Positions 62,700 through 64,000 of a DNA stretch of 64,000 nt are shown piece after piece. The notes under the pieces are model-generated. The model did no database searches. It had not been told where the DNA came from and worked only from the letters and a program-made list of their open reading frames with translations. Origin of the DNA: Alphaproteobacteria bacterium (GTDB lineage: Bacteria; Pseudomonadota; Alphaproteobacteria; Reyranellales; Reyranellaceae); assembly GCA_016869975.1 (NCBI GenBank), contig VGCZ01000023.1:1-64000 (forward strand), read 5' to 3'. The translations under genes and the position numbers were made by a program. Positions within the stretch are counted from its first letter, which is position 1; the number at the start of each line of letters is the position of its first letter.

Positions 62700-63364
62700 T
62701 GGCGCGTTCGCCCGACGATCCGGCCGGCTTCATCCGCACCTACACGGCGCTGGGCACGCCGGCCATGGTGCCGGAGCTGAAGCTGTGGCTGGCGGCGGAG
62801 TACCTGCCGATCTGGCAGGCCACCGAGGACTGGCTGGAGAAGCAGAACGTCGATCCGCCGTACTGGGCGTTCTGCTGGCCCGGCGGCCAGGCGGTGGCAC
62901 GCTATCTGCTTAGCCATCCCGACATGGTCAGGGGCAAGCACGTCATCGATTTCGCCGCCGGCTGCGGCGTCGCCAGCCTCGCCGCCGCGCGCTCCGGCGC
63001 GCGCCGCGCAGTTGGTAACGAGATCGATCCGGTGGCGATCGTCGCCATGAAACTCAACGCCGAAGCCAACGCGCTTGGCATCGAGACCAGCGAGGCCGAC
63101 TGGCTGCAAGGCCCGCCCGGCTCGCCCGAGGCCGATGTCGTGATTGCCGGCGACGTCTGCTACGAGCGCGAGATGACGGCGCGCGCCATGGACTGGCTAC
63201 GGGGACACGCGGCGAAGGGCCGGCTGGTGCTGCTGGGCGATCCGGGCCGCAACTACTTCACCGCCGACCGGCTGGAAGAGCTGGCGCGCTACGATATCCC
63301 CACCTCGCTGCAACTCGAGAACCGGGGCTTGCGCGAAACCACGGTGTGGCGGGTGCATCCATGA
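62699..63364 (+). CDS. METTL20-like protein lysine methyltransferase
   Basis: A 221-residue class I methyltransferase. It has motif I VIDFAAGCGVASLAAARSGA, NEIDPVAIVAMKLNAEAN, and the post-motif DVCY (D-x-x-Y) that marks the METTL21/METTL20 group of protein methyltransferases. Alphaproteobacterial members methylate the electron transfer flavoprotein beta subunit (established for Agrobacterium). ETF is not encoded here, so the target is inferred. Start overlaps the ubiA stop. Confidence 0.85.
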   Translation: MARSPDDPAGFIRTYTALGTPAMVPELKLWLAAEYLPIWQATEDWLEKQNVDPPYWAFCWPGGQAVARYLLSHPDMVRGKHVIDFAAGCGVASLAAARSGARRAVGNEIDPVAIVAMKLNAEANALGIETSEADWLQGPPGSPEADVVIAGDVCYEREMTARAMDWLRGHAAKGRLVLLGDPGRNYFTADRLEELARYDIPTSLQLENRGLRETTVWRVHP

Positions 63365-63458
63365 CCCTTCGCCCCACAGGGACAATAAAACCGTAACTAG
63401 TCCTTCACAATCGGAACCGCTACAAGCGGGCCGCGTCCCGCCAACCCCACCGAGCCGC

Positions 63459-64000
63459 ATGCCCTCACCGAAGCTCAAGCCCGAGGATTTCGCCAAGCTC
63501 TACGCGGGCTTCGAGGCGCCGGTATCGCGCTTCGACTGCGGCAAGAAATGCTCGCCCCTCAATAACGGTACGCCCTATTGCTGCTCGACGCAGATGGCCG
63601 TGCCGGTGGTCGAGAAGAGCGAGTTTGCCTTCCTCAAGTCGCGCACCGATCTGTGGCATCGCTTCAAGCCCTACGACGCCGCCACGCGCCAGATCGTTGC
63701 CGACCTGCATCCCGGGGCGTGCGCGGTGGAGTGCAAGGGCGCCGCCTTCTGCGAGCGCGAGAATCGCACCCTGGCCTGCCGCGCCTTCCCGTTCTTCCCG
63801 TACTTCACGCGGCAGAAGGAATTCATCGGGCTCAGCGTCTATTGGGTGTTCGAAGACCGCTGCTGGATGATCTCGAACATGGGCCTGGTCGAGAAGCCGT
63901 TCGTCGACGCGTTCGTGACCACGTTCGAGGCGATCTTCGCCAAGGACAAGCTCGAGTTCGACACCTATGTCGACTTCTCCGCCTCGATGCGCCGCGTCTT
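63459..64000 (+). CDS. YkgJ-like cysteine-cluster protein (truncated by window end)
   Basis: The first 180 residues of a protein whose end lies beyond 64000. Cysteines cluster as DCGKKC, YCC, then CAVECKGAAFC and LACRAFPFFPY, resembling the zinc/iron-chelating YkgJ family with its late CR-x-FP motif. Probably binds an iron-sulfur or zinc centre; function unknown. No strong ribosome site precedes the ATG at 63459. Confidence 0.8.
   Translation, partial: MPSPKLKPEDFAKLYAGFEAPVSRFDCGKKCSPLNNGTPYCCSTQMAVPVVEKSEFAFLKSRTDLWHRFKPYDAATRQIVADLHPGACAVECKGAAFCERENRTLACRAFPFFPYFTRQKEFIGLSVYWVFEDRCWMISNMGLVEKPFVDAFVTTFEAIFAKDKLEFDTYVDFSASMRRV

Overview
The window is chromosomal DNA from a high-G+C alphaproteobacterium, probably of the Rhodospirillales or a close order (e.g. 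Reyranella-like; the genus is inference). Three things point there: FtsZ with a long Pro/Ala linker, the gene order mraZ to ftsZ followed by bamD-recN-ligA, and an aa3-type oxidase cluster (ctaC-ctaD-ctaB-ctaG-ctaE-DUF983-surf1) close to thrC, an M16 peptidase, tldD, gshA, rsmE and ubiA. It reads as mostly core genome. No phage, transposase, CRISPR array, tRNA or rRNA gene was seen.

Region 1 (about 0.1-24.2 kb, all minus strand) is a complete division and cell wall (dcw) cluster: mraZ, rsmH, ftsL, ftsI, murE, murF, mraY, murD, ftsW, murG, murC, murB, ddl, ftsQ, ftsA, ftsZ. Most neighbours overlap by four bases (ATGA or GTGA), and several start with GTG or TTG. A sigma70-like promoter with a three-unit, 10-bp-period MraZ box lies upstream of mraZ. 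Two intrinsic terminators follow ftsZ. Beyond them lie bamD, recN and ligA; lpxC, often found between ftsZ and bamD, is not there.

Region 2 (24.4-34.2 kb) is mixed: two small exported proteins, a two-domain VOC dioxygenase-like protein, a periplasmic leucine-rich-repeat protein, RNase P RNA (rnpB), an AmiD-like amidase, an acyltransferase-3, a DjlA-like co-chaperone, an enoyl-CoA hydratase homologue lacking both catalytic glutamates, an SDR, a TauE/SafE permease and GDP-mannose 4,6-dehydratase.

Region 3 (34.4-47.3 kb) holds uvrB, two related MFS transporters, a GNAT acetyltransferase, an M16 processing peptidase, thrC, a methyltransferase, a DUF1272 zinc protein, an M32 carboxypeptidase, and a divergent pair of an exported alpha/beta hydrolase and a membrane-bound LytTR regulator.

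Region 4 (47.3-64 kb) is the cytochrome c oxidase cluster with its assembly factors, then tldD on the opposite strand, a three-gene operon (FkbM methyltransferase, Pro-rich exported protein, VOC protein), a TauD-like dioxygenase, gshA, rsmE, a DUF4399 protein, ubiA, a METTL20-like protein methyltransferase, and a YkgJ-like cysteine-cluster protein cut by the window end. No clearly new multi-gene system was found. The best leads are the MraZ operator, the catalytically altered crotonase, the LytTR/hydrolase pair, the CuA-loop Gln, and a terminator buried in the gshA antisense strand.
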